Shown here: positions 1-8,800 of the stretch, one piece after another
Position numbering within the stretch: the stretch's first letter is position 1
How the letters are laid out: each line of letters starts with the position of its first letter
Assembly (NCBI GenBank): GCA_964416645.1
Contig: CAYQEZ010000036.1
Location: forward strand, 1-19,747
Source of the DNA: GCA-002282575 sp964416645
GTDB taxonomy: Bacteria > Pseudomonadota > Gammaproteobacteria > Thiomicrospirales > Thiomicrospiraceae
Direction: 5' to 3'
DNA: 19,747 nt
Notes under the pieces: model-generated
Seen by the model: the letters and a program-made list of their open reading frames with translations, nothing else
What the model was told of the DNA's origin: nothing
Databases searched by the model: none
Translations under genes and position numbers: made by a program

Positions 1-1226
1 GTATCTGGCTTGTGTTTAGACAGTACCAAAATATTGACGGCAATGGTTGTGCCAAAAAACAGGTTAGGGGCAAGCGAAATCACCGTTTCCACGTAGTTAT
101 TATCGACTAAATACTGACGAATTTTCTGCTCAGCACCGCCACGGTAAAAAATACCGGGGAAGCAGACAATCGCCGCCCGTCCCTTTGCCGAAAGATAACT
201 GAGTGCATGCAGTACAAAAGCAAAGTCGGCTTTGGATTTGGGCGCAAGTACGCCAGCTGGGGCAAAACGGTCGTCGTTAATCAGTGTCGGATCATCGCTA
301 CCAATCCACTTAACGGAATAAGGCGGGTTAGAAACAATGGCATCGAAGGGTTTATCATCAGCAAAATGCGGTTCGATGAGTGTATCACCCAGCTGGACGT
401 TGAACTTGTCGTAGTTGACGTTGTGCAAGAACATATTCATCCGTGCCAAGTTGTAGGTGGTGTGATTGAGTTCTTGACCAAAAAAACCGTCTTCGATGAT
501 GTGTGCGTCGAAGTGCTTTTTGGCTTGCAATAACAAAGAGCCAGAACCGCAGGCAGGATCGTAAATTTTATTGACGCTGGTTTGCCCGTGCATGGCAAGC
601 TGGGCGATGAGCTTAGATACGTGCTGAGGTGTGAAAAACTCACCGCCCGATTTGCCAGCATTAGCGGCATAGTTAGAAATTAAAAACTCGTAAGCATCAC
701 CAAACAAGTCGATATGGCTGGCATCAAAGTTACCGAAATCCAATTCGGCTACGCCTTTTAGAACGGCAGCCAGGCGCATATTTTTATCTTTAACCGTATT
801 GCCAAGGCGATTGCTGGTGGTATCAAAGTCAGCAAATAATCCTTTGATGTCTTGTTCCGATGGGTAGCCGTTTGCCGATGATTCAATGGCACTAAAAATG
901 GCGGCAAGGTCGGTATTTAGGCTTTCGTTATTGTTGGCGTTTTTGACAACATTGATAAACAGTTGGCTAGGATAGATAAAATAGCCCTTGGTTTTGATGG
1001 CATCGTCTTTGATGTCTGGGGTGATGACGCTATCGAGCAGTTCGGCATAGTGGATGCTTTCATCATCTGCTTCAATGTAACTGGCAAAATGTTCACTGAT
1101 GAAACGATAGAACAGTGTGCCGAGAACGTATTGCTTAAAATCCCAGCCGTCAACTGCACCACGAACATCGTTGGCAATTTGCCAGATTCGCCGTTGCAGT
1201 TCGGCGCGTTGTTGCATGCTGGTCAT
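1..1226 (-). CDS. hsdM: Type I restriction-modification DNA methyltransferase subunit HsdM, C-terminus beyond the left edge
   Basis: The minus strand is open without a stop from an ATG at 1226 to the window edge, giving 408 residues; family members are usually about 500, so roughly the last fifth is missing. HsdM transfers methyl groups from S-adenosylmethionine to adenine and, with HsdS and HsdR, forms the type I restriction enzyme. Seen: an N-terminal helical region starting MTSMQQRAELQRRIWQIAND, the SAM-binding motif DPACGSGS at residues 223-230, and the catalytic motif NPPY at 300-303. The N-terminus resembles, from memory, the EcoR124I (type IC) subgroup. The start is supported by AGGA at 1235-1238, 8 bases upstream. 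A second in-frame ATG lies three codons in. It follows gltX on the same strand after a 54-base gap with no strong terminator, so read-through from serS-gltX is possible. HsdS and HsdR would be expected beyond the edge. Confidence 0.95.
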   Translation of the reverse strand, partial: MTSMQQRAELQRRIWQIANDVRGAVDGWDFKQYVLGTLFYRFISEHFASYIEADDESIHYAELLDSVITPDIKDDAIKTKGYFIYPSQLFINVVKNANNNESLNTDLAAIFSAIESSANGYPSEQDIKGLFADFDTTSNRLGNTVKDKNMRLAAVLKGVAELDFGNFDASHIDLFGDAYEFLISNYAANAGKSGGEFFTPQHVSKLIAQLAMHGQTSVNKIYDPACGSGSLLLQAKKHFDAHIIEDGFFGQELNHTTYNLARMNMFLHNVNYDKFNVQLGDTLIEPHFADDKPFDAIVSNPPYSVKWIGSDDPTLINDDRFAPAGVLAPKSKADFAFVLHALSYLSAKGRAAIVCFPGIFYRGGAEQKIRQYLVDNNYVETVISLAPNLFFGTTIAVNILVLSKHKPD

Positions 1227-1280
1227 TGTCGTGTTCCTGTTTCAATTTAGAGGTTTTTACTGCTTTTATGAAGGGAATAA

Positions 1281-2675
1281 TTAACCCTCTTGCACTGTCA
1301 TGACTTGCCCTAAACGCGCCAACATGGCTTCACTGCCAATGAGTTGCCAGAGTTTAGCCATTTCAGGACCGTCATGACGAGCCGTCATCAGTAAACGCAG
1401 GGGTAAGAACAAAGCTTTACCCTTAGCACCACTGGCAGCTTTAACTGCATCAATCATCTGGGCATAGCTTGACTTAACATGGGCTTCTACCGCTGTTAAG
1501 AAAGCAGACCCAGCAGCAGCAATGGTGGCTTCGGTTTCACTATCAAAGGCTAAGGGACTAAATAAAATCTTTGCCCAAATGTGTGCATCTTGCGGGAATA
1601 GGGTATTGGGGCGAATGGCTTCAATAAAAGCAGCTTGTTGCGCACTGGGTACCAATGCACGGGTTTCGTTACCAATCCATTCCCACCAACTGGCATCATC
1701 CATGCGCATCACCGCTTCTTTTTGCCAGTAGTGCAACTGCGCTTCATCAAAACGTGCTGGTGCCGAACCACAATTTTCGACTTTAAAGTTAGCACCTAAC
1801 TCACTCGGCGTCATGTAGGCTGGGTTTTCGTAGTAATGTCCCAAGCGTGCCATATAATTCAGCACGGCATCGGGACGGAAACCCTCGCTCTGCATTTGGC
1901 GGATATTACGGCTACCATTACGCTTCGATAAGGGCGCACCATCGGTACCCAAAATCAAATTCATATGACCATACTGTGGAATGGGTAGCCCCAAAGCCTG
2001 CAACATCATGATTTGACGAGGCGTATTGGTTAAATGATCCTCTCCTCGCAATACATGAGTAATGCCCATTAAAGCATCATCAATGGCATTACAGAAGAAA
2101 AAGGCAGGTGAGCCATCACCGCGGGCGATGATAAAGTCACCAATATCATCGGTTTTGAAGCGTTGTTTACCTTTCACCATGTCATCAAAAACCACTTCTT
2201 CGCCTTTAGGTACGCGGAAACGCAAGGTAAATGGCTGACCTTCTGCTTTACGTTGTGCCACTTGCTCGGGTGTTAAATTGGCATGACGACCATCATAGCG
2301 AGGTGGCAACCCAGCTTGCGCTTGCATTTTACGCATCACTTCCAGTTCCACGGGCGTACAGAAGCAGGGATAAACCATGCCCATGTCTTGCAGCTGTTGA
2401 TAATACTTGGCATAAATGGCATCGCGCTGCGATTGCCAGTATGGACCATTACCCTTATCGGCATCGGGGCCTTCTTGCCAAGGCAGACCTAACCAGAGCA
2501 AATCTTCACGCAAGGCATCGACATACTCTTCGCGTGAGCGTTCCGCATCAGTGTCTTCGATACGCAACACAAAATCACCACCCGCAGCTTGCGCGGCTAG
2601 GTAACTAAATAAAGCAGTACGGGCATTACCCATGTGAATGTAGCCTGTGGGCGATGGCGCAAAACGTGTTTTCAT
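1281..2675 (-). CDS. gltX: Glutamyl-tRNA synthetase, variant form
   Basis: This class I aminoacyl-tRNA synthetase of 464 residues attaches glutamate to tRNA in the cytoplasm. Seen: the N-terminal FAPSPTGYIHMGN with the HIGH-type signature as HMGN (residues 14-17), the KMSKS-type loop as LSKRN (249-253), and the family block GITHVLRGEDHLTNTPRQ (204-221), followed by an anticodon-binding helical C-terminal part. The length fits full GluRS, not the roughly 300-residue GluQ enzyme that modifies tRNA. The E. coli enzyme binds zinc through CxC-x24-CxH. Here C104 and C106 are kept and the 24-residue spacing holds, but the next ligands are H131 and N133. The protein could be a GluRS1 or a GluRS2 (tRNA-Gln charging) type; I cannot decide from sequence alone. 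It lies 83 bases downstream of serS on the same strand. A purine-rich AAAGAAAG just upstream of the ATG may serve as a weak ribosome site. Confidence 0.95.
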   Translation of the reverse strand: MKTRFAPSPTGYIHMGNARTALFSYLAAQAAGGDFVLRIEDTDAERSREEYVDALREDLLWLGLPWQEGPDADKGNGPYWQSQRDAIYAKYYQQLQDMGMVYPCFCTPVELEVMRKMQAQAGLPPRYDGRHANLTPEQVAQRKAEGQPFTLRFRVPKGEEVVFDDMVKGKQRFKTDDIGDFIIARGDGSPAFFFCNAIDDALMGITHVLRGEDHLTNTPRQIMMLQALGLPIPQYGHMNLILGTDGAPLSKRNGSRNIRQMQSEGFRPDAVLNYMARLGHYYENPAYMTPSELGANFKVENCGSAPARFDEAQLHYWQKEAVMRMDDASWWEWIGNETRALVPSAQQAAFIEAIRPNTLFPQDAHIWAKILFSPLAFDSETEATIAAAGSAFLTAVEAHVKSSYAQMIDAVKAASGAKGKALFLPLRLLMTARHDGPEMAKLWQLIGSEAMLARLGQVMTVQEG

Positions 2676-2725
2676 TGTTTAGTTCTTTCTTTTTTTATTA
2701 GTGAGATAGTAGATGTTATGGGTGA

Positions 2726-2748
2726 GGCGTGAGAAGAGTGCTCACGCC
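2726..2748 (-). terminator. Perfect 8-bp hairpin between serS and gltX, no U-tract
   Basis: GGCGTGAG (2726-2733) pairs perfectly with CTCACGCC (2741-2748) around a 7-base loop, 11 bases after the serS stop. Reading the minus strand, no T-run follows the stem, so it does not look like a complete intrinsic terminator. It could slow polymerase, protect the serS 3' end or set the serS:gltX ratio. The stem is seen; the role is inferred. Confidence 0.4.
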
Positions 2749-2758
2749 ATTCATGCAA

Positions 2759-4039
2759 TTAAATGGTTTCGACGCCGCCTAGATAAGGACGTAAAGCAAC
2801 TGGAATACGCACGCTACCATCGGCTTGTTGTCCATTTTCTAGTAAGGCCACCCAAGTGCGACCCACAGCAAGCCCAGACCCATTAAGGGTGTGCAATAAT
2901 TGCGGCTTGCCATCTTTCGCTTTGAAACGCGCTTGCAAACGGCGTGCTTGGAAGTCTTCAAAGTTTGAGCAAGAAGAAATCTCACGGTACTTGTCTTGCC
3001 CTGGTAACCACACTTCTAAATCGTAGGTTTTCGCAGCTGAAAAGCCCATATCACCCGCACACAGCAGCATTTTTCGGTATGGCAACTCTAGTAGTTGCAA
3101 AATTTTTTCAGCGTGCCCAGTCAGCTCCTCTAAGGCTTCATAAGATGTATCGGGATGGACAAACTGCACCATTTCCACTTTTTCAAACTGATGCTGACGG
3201 ATTAAACCGCGCGTGTCACGTCCTGCAGAACCCGCTTCGGAACGGAAACACGGCGTATGTGCGGTATAGCGAATCGGTAGGCTTTGTTCGGCAACAATTT
3301 CATCGCGCAATAGGTTGGTCACAGGTACTTCGGCAGTAGGAATCAGGTAAAACTGACGGCTATCGCCCTCGCCCATATTAATTTTGAATAGGTCTTCTTC
3401 AAACTTGGGTAACTGACCGGTGCCACGCATCGAATCGGCATTGACTAAGTAAGGCACATAAGTTTCAGTGTAACCATGATGTAGGGTATGTTGATCGAGC
3501 ATAAATTGAATTAAGGCACGATGCAAACGCGCCCCAGCGCCTTTCATCACCGAAAAGCGAGAGCCGGTGACTTTAGTGGCTTCTTCGTTATTTAACCAGC
3601 CTCTGGCTTCGGCTAGGGCAACGTGGTCTTGCACGTCAAAATCAAAGACTTTGAGTGTGCCCCAACGACTCACTTCGACATTGTCTTCCTCGCCTTTACC
3701 CATAGGTACACTGTCGTGTGGGATGTTGGGAATGGCTAAAAGCAATTCAGAAATTTGCGCATCGACTTGTGCAAAAGCCGCTTCAGCGGTTTTCATTTGT
3801 TCGCCCAAATGTTCAACAGCAGCGAATAAAGGCGCTATATCTTCGCCTTTCGCTTTCGCCATACCAATCGCTTTCGACTTGCTATTACGCTCAGCTTGGC
3901 AGTCTTGTAGCGTTTTCTGTAATTGTTTGCGCTGTTCCTCTAAGGCAGTAAAAGCCACAGAATTTAAAGTTATTTGGCGTTTCGCCAAACCAGCGGCAAC
4001 ACCGTCTAAATCGGTGCGAAAGCGTTTCACATCTAACAT
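2759..4039 (-). CDS. serS: Seryl-tRNA synthetase
   Basis: This class II synthetase of 426 residues (E. coli enzyme 430) charges tRNA-Ser, and tRNA-Sec where present. Seen: an N-terminal helical arm rich in K, E and Q (about 27-103) that contacts the long variable arm of tRNA-Ser; the serine-binding PTAEVP (234-239); motif 2 FRSEAGSAGRDTRG (265-278) with the following RQHQFEKVE; and motif 3 GSGLAVGRTWVALLENGQ (387-404). AAGGAAAG lies just before the ATG. Transcription probably starts from an extended -10 element at 4067-4075. The gene heads a same-strand series serS-gltX-hsdM and is divergent from the M50 protease gene. No key residue is missing. Confidence 0.97.
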   Translation of the reverse strand: MLDVKRFRTDLDGVAAGLAKRQITLNSVAFTALEEQRKQLQKTLQDCQAERNSKSKAIGMAKAKGEDIAPLFAAVEHLGEQMKTAEAAFAQVDAQISELLLAIPNIPHDSVPMGKGEEDNVEVSRWGTLKVFDFDVQDHVALAEARGWLNNEEATKVTGSRFSVMKGAGARLHRALIQFMLDQHTLHHGYTETYVPYLVNADSMRGTGQLPKFEEDLFKINMGEGDSRQFYLIPTAEVPVTNLLRDEIVAEQSLPIRYTAHTPCFRSEAGSAGRDTRGLIRQHQFEKVEMVQFVHPDTSYEALEELTGHAEKILQLLELPYRKMLLCAGDMGFSAAKTYDLEVWLPGQDKYREISSCSNFEDFQARRLQARFKAKDGKPQLLHTLNGSGLAVGRTWVALLENGQQADGSVRIPVALRPYLGGVETI

Positions 4040-4066
4040 AATCTTTCCTTGAGGTCGAATGCTGCA

Positions 4067-4075
4067 ATTATAGCA
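4067..4075 (-). promoter_or_regulatory. serS promoter, extended -10
   Basis: On the minus strand TGC TATAAT is a perfect -10 hexamer (4067-4072) with the TGn extension (4073-4075). No good -35 lies 16-18 bases upstream, which is typical of extended -10 promoters. The predicted transcript starts about 20 bases before the serS ATG and leaves room for AAGGAAAG. Confidence 0.6.
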
Positions 4076-4125
4076 AAAATCATGGATTGATTATGCGAAA
4101 AGAGGCTATAGCTTGCCATTACTTA

Positions 4126-4154
4126 TCGACACTGCGTTGGCTTTACTTTATGAT
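4126..4154 (+). promoter_or_regulatory. Promoter of the M50 protease-ldhA unit
   Basis: TCGACA (4126-4131; five of six match TTGACA), a 17-base spacer and TATGAT (4149-4154; five of six match TATAAT) form a sigma70-type promoter. The predicted start point is about 4161, only 14 bases before the first ATG at 4175 and 26 before the second at 4187. Confidence 0.55.
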
Positions 4155-4174
4155 CAGAATTATGCAACATACCC

Positions 4175-4837
4175 ATGAGAAACATCATGAACGATTTAAT
4201 GTTAACGCTCGCTATTTGGACGATTCCCGTGTTGTTGGCCATTACCCTACATGAAGTCGCTCATGGCTGGGCGGCTTTGGCTTTTGGTGATCGAACCGCA
4301 CAACTGTTAGGAAGGCTCAGTTTAAATCCCCTCAAACACGTCGATCCCGTCGGTACGGTGGCTGTGCCTTTGTCGCTCTTATTAATGAGTTGGCTAATGG
4401 GAAGTCAGCCCTTTTTATTTGGATGGGCTAAACCTGTGCCTGTCTCGATGCAAAATCTTTCACACCCTAAACGCGATATGGCATGGGTGGCTATTGCTGG
4501 TCCTGCCAGTAATTTTGTACAAGCCATCGGCTGGGCGTTATTACTCACTGTGTCAATCGGCAGTGCAACAGAATGGTTACACAGTATGGCCATTGCGGGC
4601 ATCAGCATCAACCTCATTTTAATTGCGTTGAACTTACTCCCTATTCCCCCACTCGATGGCAGTCGCGTGTTAACCGCTTTTTTACCAGATCAGCTGGGCT
4701 GGCAATATAATCGCTTAGAACCCTATGGACTGCTCATTTTGATTGGCTTAATGGTAATGGGTTGGTTAACACCCTTAATCATGCCCTTATTTACGCTTTT
4801 CAAAGGGCTGGTATTAGGTGTTGTCGGGCTGACCTAA
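4175..4837 (+). CDS. Site-2-protease-family (M50) membrane metalloprotease
   Basis: This is a 220-residue, strongly hydrophobic protein. Seen: the zinc-binding HEVAH (residues 26-30) in the first membrane segment and the second active-site motif NLLPIPPLDG (153-162), with D161 as the third metal ligand; LNPLKHVDPVGT (50-61) and AIAGPASN (106-113) are typical of the compact YwhC/S2P-like M50 group. About five or six membrane segments are visible. There is no PDZ domain, so it is not RseP, which is twice as long. The family cleaves peptide bonds inside the membrane, but substrates of this small subgroup are mostly unknown. Neither the ATG at 4175 nor the in-frame ATG at 4187 has a strong ribosome site; the second would remove only four residues. 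ldhA follows after 37 bases without a terminator, so the two are probably cotranscribed, with no evident functional link. Confidence 0.88.
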   Translation: MRNIMNDLMLTLAIWTIPVLLAITLHEVAHGWAALAFGDRTAQLLGRLSLNPLKHVDPVGTVAVPLSLLLMSWLMGSQPFLFGWAKPVPVSMQNLSHPKRDMAWVAIAGPASNFVQAIGWALLLTVSIGSATEWLHSMAIAGISINLILIALNLLPIPPLDGSRVLTAFLPDQLGWQYNRLEPYGLLILIGLMVMGWLTPLIMPLFTLFKGLVLGVVGLT

Positions 4838-4873
4838 TGTATTTTTTCAGCACATAAGGGTAGGATACTTAAC

Positions 4874-5863
4874 ATGAATGTAGCTGTCTTTAGTACGCAA
4901 GAATTTGATCAAGTTTATTTAACTCAAGCAGATCAACAATCGGCTATTTCATGGCGATGGCTTAATGAATCACTAACACCAGAAACGGCATACCTAGCGC
5001 AAGGTTGTGAAGCCGTTTGTGCCTTTGTGCTAGATGATCTGCATGAACCAACTTTGAAAGCCTTAAATCAATTAGGGGTTCAATTAATTGTGTTGCGCTC
5101 TGCAGGATTTAACAATCTTGATGTTGCCACAGCACACCAATTGGGCTTAACAGTGGCAAGGGCAGCCGCTTATTCACCCAATGCGGTCGCTGAACATGCG
5201 GTTACCTTATTACTAACGCTCATTCGAAAGCCTTGCCTCGCCCAAGCACGTCTTAAGCAAGCCGATGGTCGGTTAAATGGATTACTTGGTTTTGACTTAA
5301 AAGGGAAAACCATCGGCGTAATCGGTACAGGTCGAATTGGCAGCCAATTTACCCAGATTATGCTGGCCTTTGGCTGTCATATTCTGGCGCACGATGTCAT
5401 TGAAAATGCGTCACTCATTCAGGCTGGAGTAACCTATACCGACTTAACAACTTTGTTGGCACAAAGCGATGTGGTCAGCTTGCACTGCCCATTATCAAAC
5501 AACACGCAACAGTTACTTGATCGGCAACGCCTAGAGCAAATGAAACCAGGTGCCTTGTTAATTAACACTGCTCGCGGTGGTTTGGTTGATACACAAGCCC
5601 TGATTAGCTGTTTAGAGTCTGGTCAGCTTGCTGGTGTTGGTTTAGATGTGGTTGCAGGCGAAGAAAGCCTATTTTTTGGCGACCACACACATGAAGGTAT
5701 CATCAACACGGCTATCGCTCGACTGGTTAATATGCCGAATGTGGTTATGACACCACACCAAGCTTTTTTTACGCATGAGGCTCTAACCAATATTGCGCAA
5801 GCAACCCTTGCCAATTTACAAGGTTGGCAAGCAGGCACTATTCCTGAAAACAACCGCTTATAG
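4874..5863 (+). CDS. ldhA: D-lactate dehydrogenase (fermentative, NAD-dependent)
   Basis: This D-2-hydroxyacid dehydrogenase has 329 residues, the same length as E. coli LdhA, and reduces pyruvate to D-lactate while reoxidising NADH. Seen: the Rossmann motif GTGRIG (151-156); D174 at the end of the following strand, which favours NAD over NADP; and the catalytic triad R234 (in NTARGG), E263 (in AGEES) and H295 (in TPHQ). Blocks that match LdhA more closely than other family members, from memory, are RSAGFNNLD (75-83), ESLFFGD (264-270) and HQAFFTHEAL (295-304). TAAGGGTAGG before the ATG can serve as ribosome site. It lies 37 bases after the M50 protease gene. Its stop is only six bases from the stop of convergent hrpA, and no terminator fits between them. 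Confidence 0.93.
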   Translation: MNVAVFSTQEFDQVYLTQADQQSAISWRWLNESLTPETAYLAQGCEAVCAFVLDDLHEPTLKALNQLGVQLIVLRSAGFNNLDVATAHQLGLTVARAAAYSPNAVAEHAVTLLLTLIRKPCLAQARLKQADGRLNGLLGFDLKGKTIGVIGTGRIGSQFTQIMLAFGCHILAHDVIENASLIQAGVTYTDLTTLLAQSDVVSLHCPLSNNTQQLLDRQRLEQMKPGALLINTARGGLVDTQALISCLESGQLAGVGLDVVAGEESLFFGDHTHEGIINTAIARLVNMPNVVMTPHQAFFTHEALTNIAQATLANLQGWQAGTIPENNRL

Positions 5864-5869
5864 AACCTA

Positions 5870-8800
5870 TCAACTTAGCAACTGTTGCAGGCGTTTAAGG
5901 GAAGCCATTCCTTTTTGCGCATGCGGCTGAGCAAAAATCATCACCCATAATTCCGTTGCCATGGTTTGAATGTGCGCAAAGCCTTCTGGCTGATGTTGCG
6001 CAATACCTCGCTGTATCGCTTGTTGCACACAATCCTCAACCGCATCGTATTCGATCATGCGACGTTCGTCGAGCGGTAAATTTTCACTGATTTTTTCTAG
6101 CCGATAAGTCGCCGCTTTGAGATAACGTAATTTATCTCTCCAGCCATTTTCGGGCATAGTTAAGACAAAACTGGCAGTCAATTGCGCTTGTATAAAAGCG
6201 CGCGTATGTTCAATACTGGTTTGCCGTGTTGGTGAGGTTAATTTGTCACACAAAGCAAGACATTGCTGACCTTGTTGTAGCAGTTGTTGGGTTTGCAAGA
6301 CATAATCCCGTACTTGCCCCGTAAGCTTTAAGCGCACACTGGCTACCATGGCTTCAAAATCTGGCTTGCTGCGCACAGCAGCCGCTTGTGGCGATAAATC
6401 TTGAATGCCTCTTTCAATGAGTTGTTCAACCAAATTAGCACAGCTACGTTGCCAACGCGCCCAAGGCAAACACAAGCCTTGATGCTTCAACCATTCTTTA
6501 CGAATCCCTGCAATAGGTTGACTTAACGCACATTTAATCAGACGACGCACCCCAGCAGCATGGGCTTTATCTGCTTCTTGTTGTGAGGGTAAGGGTGCCA
6601 AAATCACCCCTTCACTAGCTGGTGTTAACGCTAGCCATGCCTGACCACCACCAGCTACTTTTTGCATTAAGGCAAGCGTTTCCCAAACCCATGTGGTCAC
6701 TTCACCCGTTTCGGACTCTGTAGATTCGGTAAATGCCGCCTGCTCTCGTAATGCTTCTCTGGCTTGCTCGGCAAAACGCTGTTGTAGTGCATACAAATCA
6801 CGACTGCTAGCGAGTACTGTTTGGTCGCCTCCCCGCAATTCAATTCTGGGCGATAAATGCGCTGGAAAAACCATATCTTGCCAGTGTTCTGGCGTAATCA
6901 GTTGTTTCGCTTGTAATGAAAGTTGTTGAGCTAATAACACATCGAATGGCAAATGATGCTTGCCTTGTAAGGCTTCAGCCGCTATTTGTGCTTGCTCTGC
7001 TGCAGGCTGTAAGCGCACGCGCAAAAATTTAGGCAAAAAGCGTATCACGGCTTCGATTTTCTGAGGCAATAAACCCGGTACCAGTCTGGCTAAACTATCC
7101 GCATTAAGTAACGGCAATTGTGCCAAGGTGATTTTAATGGTCATACCATCATCTTCATCACCTGGAGCAAACTTGTAAGACAAAGGCAGGCTTAATTTAT
7201 TGGCTAAACGCAGACGATTGGGAAAATCTTGTACCGCATTCACTTCTTTGCGAAACACATCTTCCCGCGTCATGATGAGCTGTGACAAGCGTTCTGGTTC
7301 AGCTTTTAACCAGCGATCCAAATCAACGACGCGACACATCTTAGCAGGCAAACGAGATAGGTAAAAATCGGCTAATGCCTCATCATCAACCAAAATATCG
7401 CTGCGACGGGTTTTGTCTTCCCAATCCAAGGCCTCATCCATCAATGCTTGGTTTTTCGCTAAAAATGACCATTTGGCATTCACTTCTCCAGCAACTAATC
7501 CTTCCCTTACAAACAGATTACGTGCTTCCTCAGCATCTAGCTTACCAAAATCAGTCGGACGGTCGGCAGCAATCACTAATCCATAAAGGCTGAGTGTTTC
7601 TTTCGCTAATACTCGCCCCTGTTTTTTCGACCAATAGGGCGAATGCACTTGGCGTTTCAGCACATGAACGGCCAGACTTTCTAACCAACGCACATCAATT
7701 TCGGCAACAATTCGCGCCCAAGTACGACTGGTTTCTAACCATTCAAAAGCCATGATCCATTTGGTTTGTCTTTTCGCCAGTACCGATGATGGGTGAATGG
7801 CGAGTTGAACACCGCGAGCACCTTGATACAGTCTCGTGCGCTCATCGCGCAAAGCCACTTGTCCTAACAAGCCCGTGAGTAACGCACGATGCAAGTTATA
7901 AGCCAGCTGTTCACTAAAACGAGGAGCTTGATCGGGTTCTTTTTCGTTGACCATTTTTTCCGCTAAGGGATTGAGTGTCCATTTCAGTTCAGAGATACTT
8001 TGATGTAACTGTGACACCAATTCATGCCACTCACGCATGCGTCTCCCCGACACATAGTGTTTTTGACACCAGTTTTTGAGCTTATTTTTAGTTGTGTGCT
8101 TGCGTTGTTCTTCGTAGGCTTGCCATAGATTGAGCAAGGACAGAAAATCAGAACGGCTATCATCAAATAGACGATGTTTTTCGCGCGCCGCTTGTTGTTT
8201 ATCGGCGGGTGTCTCACGCGGGTCTTGTAAGGACAAAACCCCTGCCAAGACACAGGCTTCACTCAACACCCCTTCTTGTTGCGCTGCCACTAACACACGC
8301 CCTAATCGGGGGTCGAGTGGCAATTTGGATAAGGTTTGACCTAGCTTGGTTAAGTTACCTTTATCATCAATGGCCTGTAATTCTTCTAATAAGCGGTAGC
8401 CATCATTAATCAGCTTATTGGCAGGTGGATCAATTAAGGGGAAGGCTTCTAAATTACCTAGCCCTTGCGCTTGCATTTGTAACATCACACTGGCTAAATT
8501 CGAGCGTTGCATCTCGGGTTCGGTGAAGGCTGGACGACCTAAAAAGTCCTCTTCACTGTACAAGCGAATACATACCCCAGGAGCGACGCGACCACAACGA
8601 CCCTTGCGCTGATTAGCCGAGGCTTGGGCAATGGCTTCAATGGGCAAACGCTGAACTTTATTGCGCACCGAATAGCGTTTAATGCGTGCTAAGCCACTGT
8701 CGATAACATGACGAATACCTGGAACGGTAAGCGAGGTTTCGGCTACGTTAGTCGCTAACACAATGCGCCTCGGGCCACCTGTGCTGAAAATACGTTGCTG

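Noticed and set aside
207..533. A 108-codon plus-strand open frame
   Set aside because: It lies antisense to hsdM, which has clear methyltransferase motifs, and its translation shows no recognisable feature.
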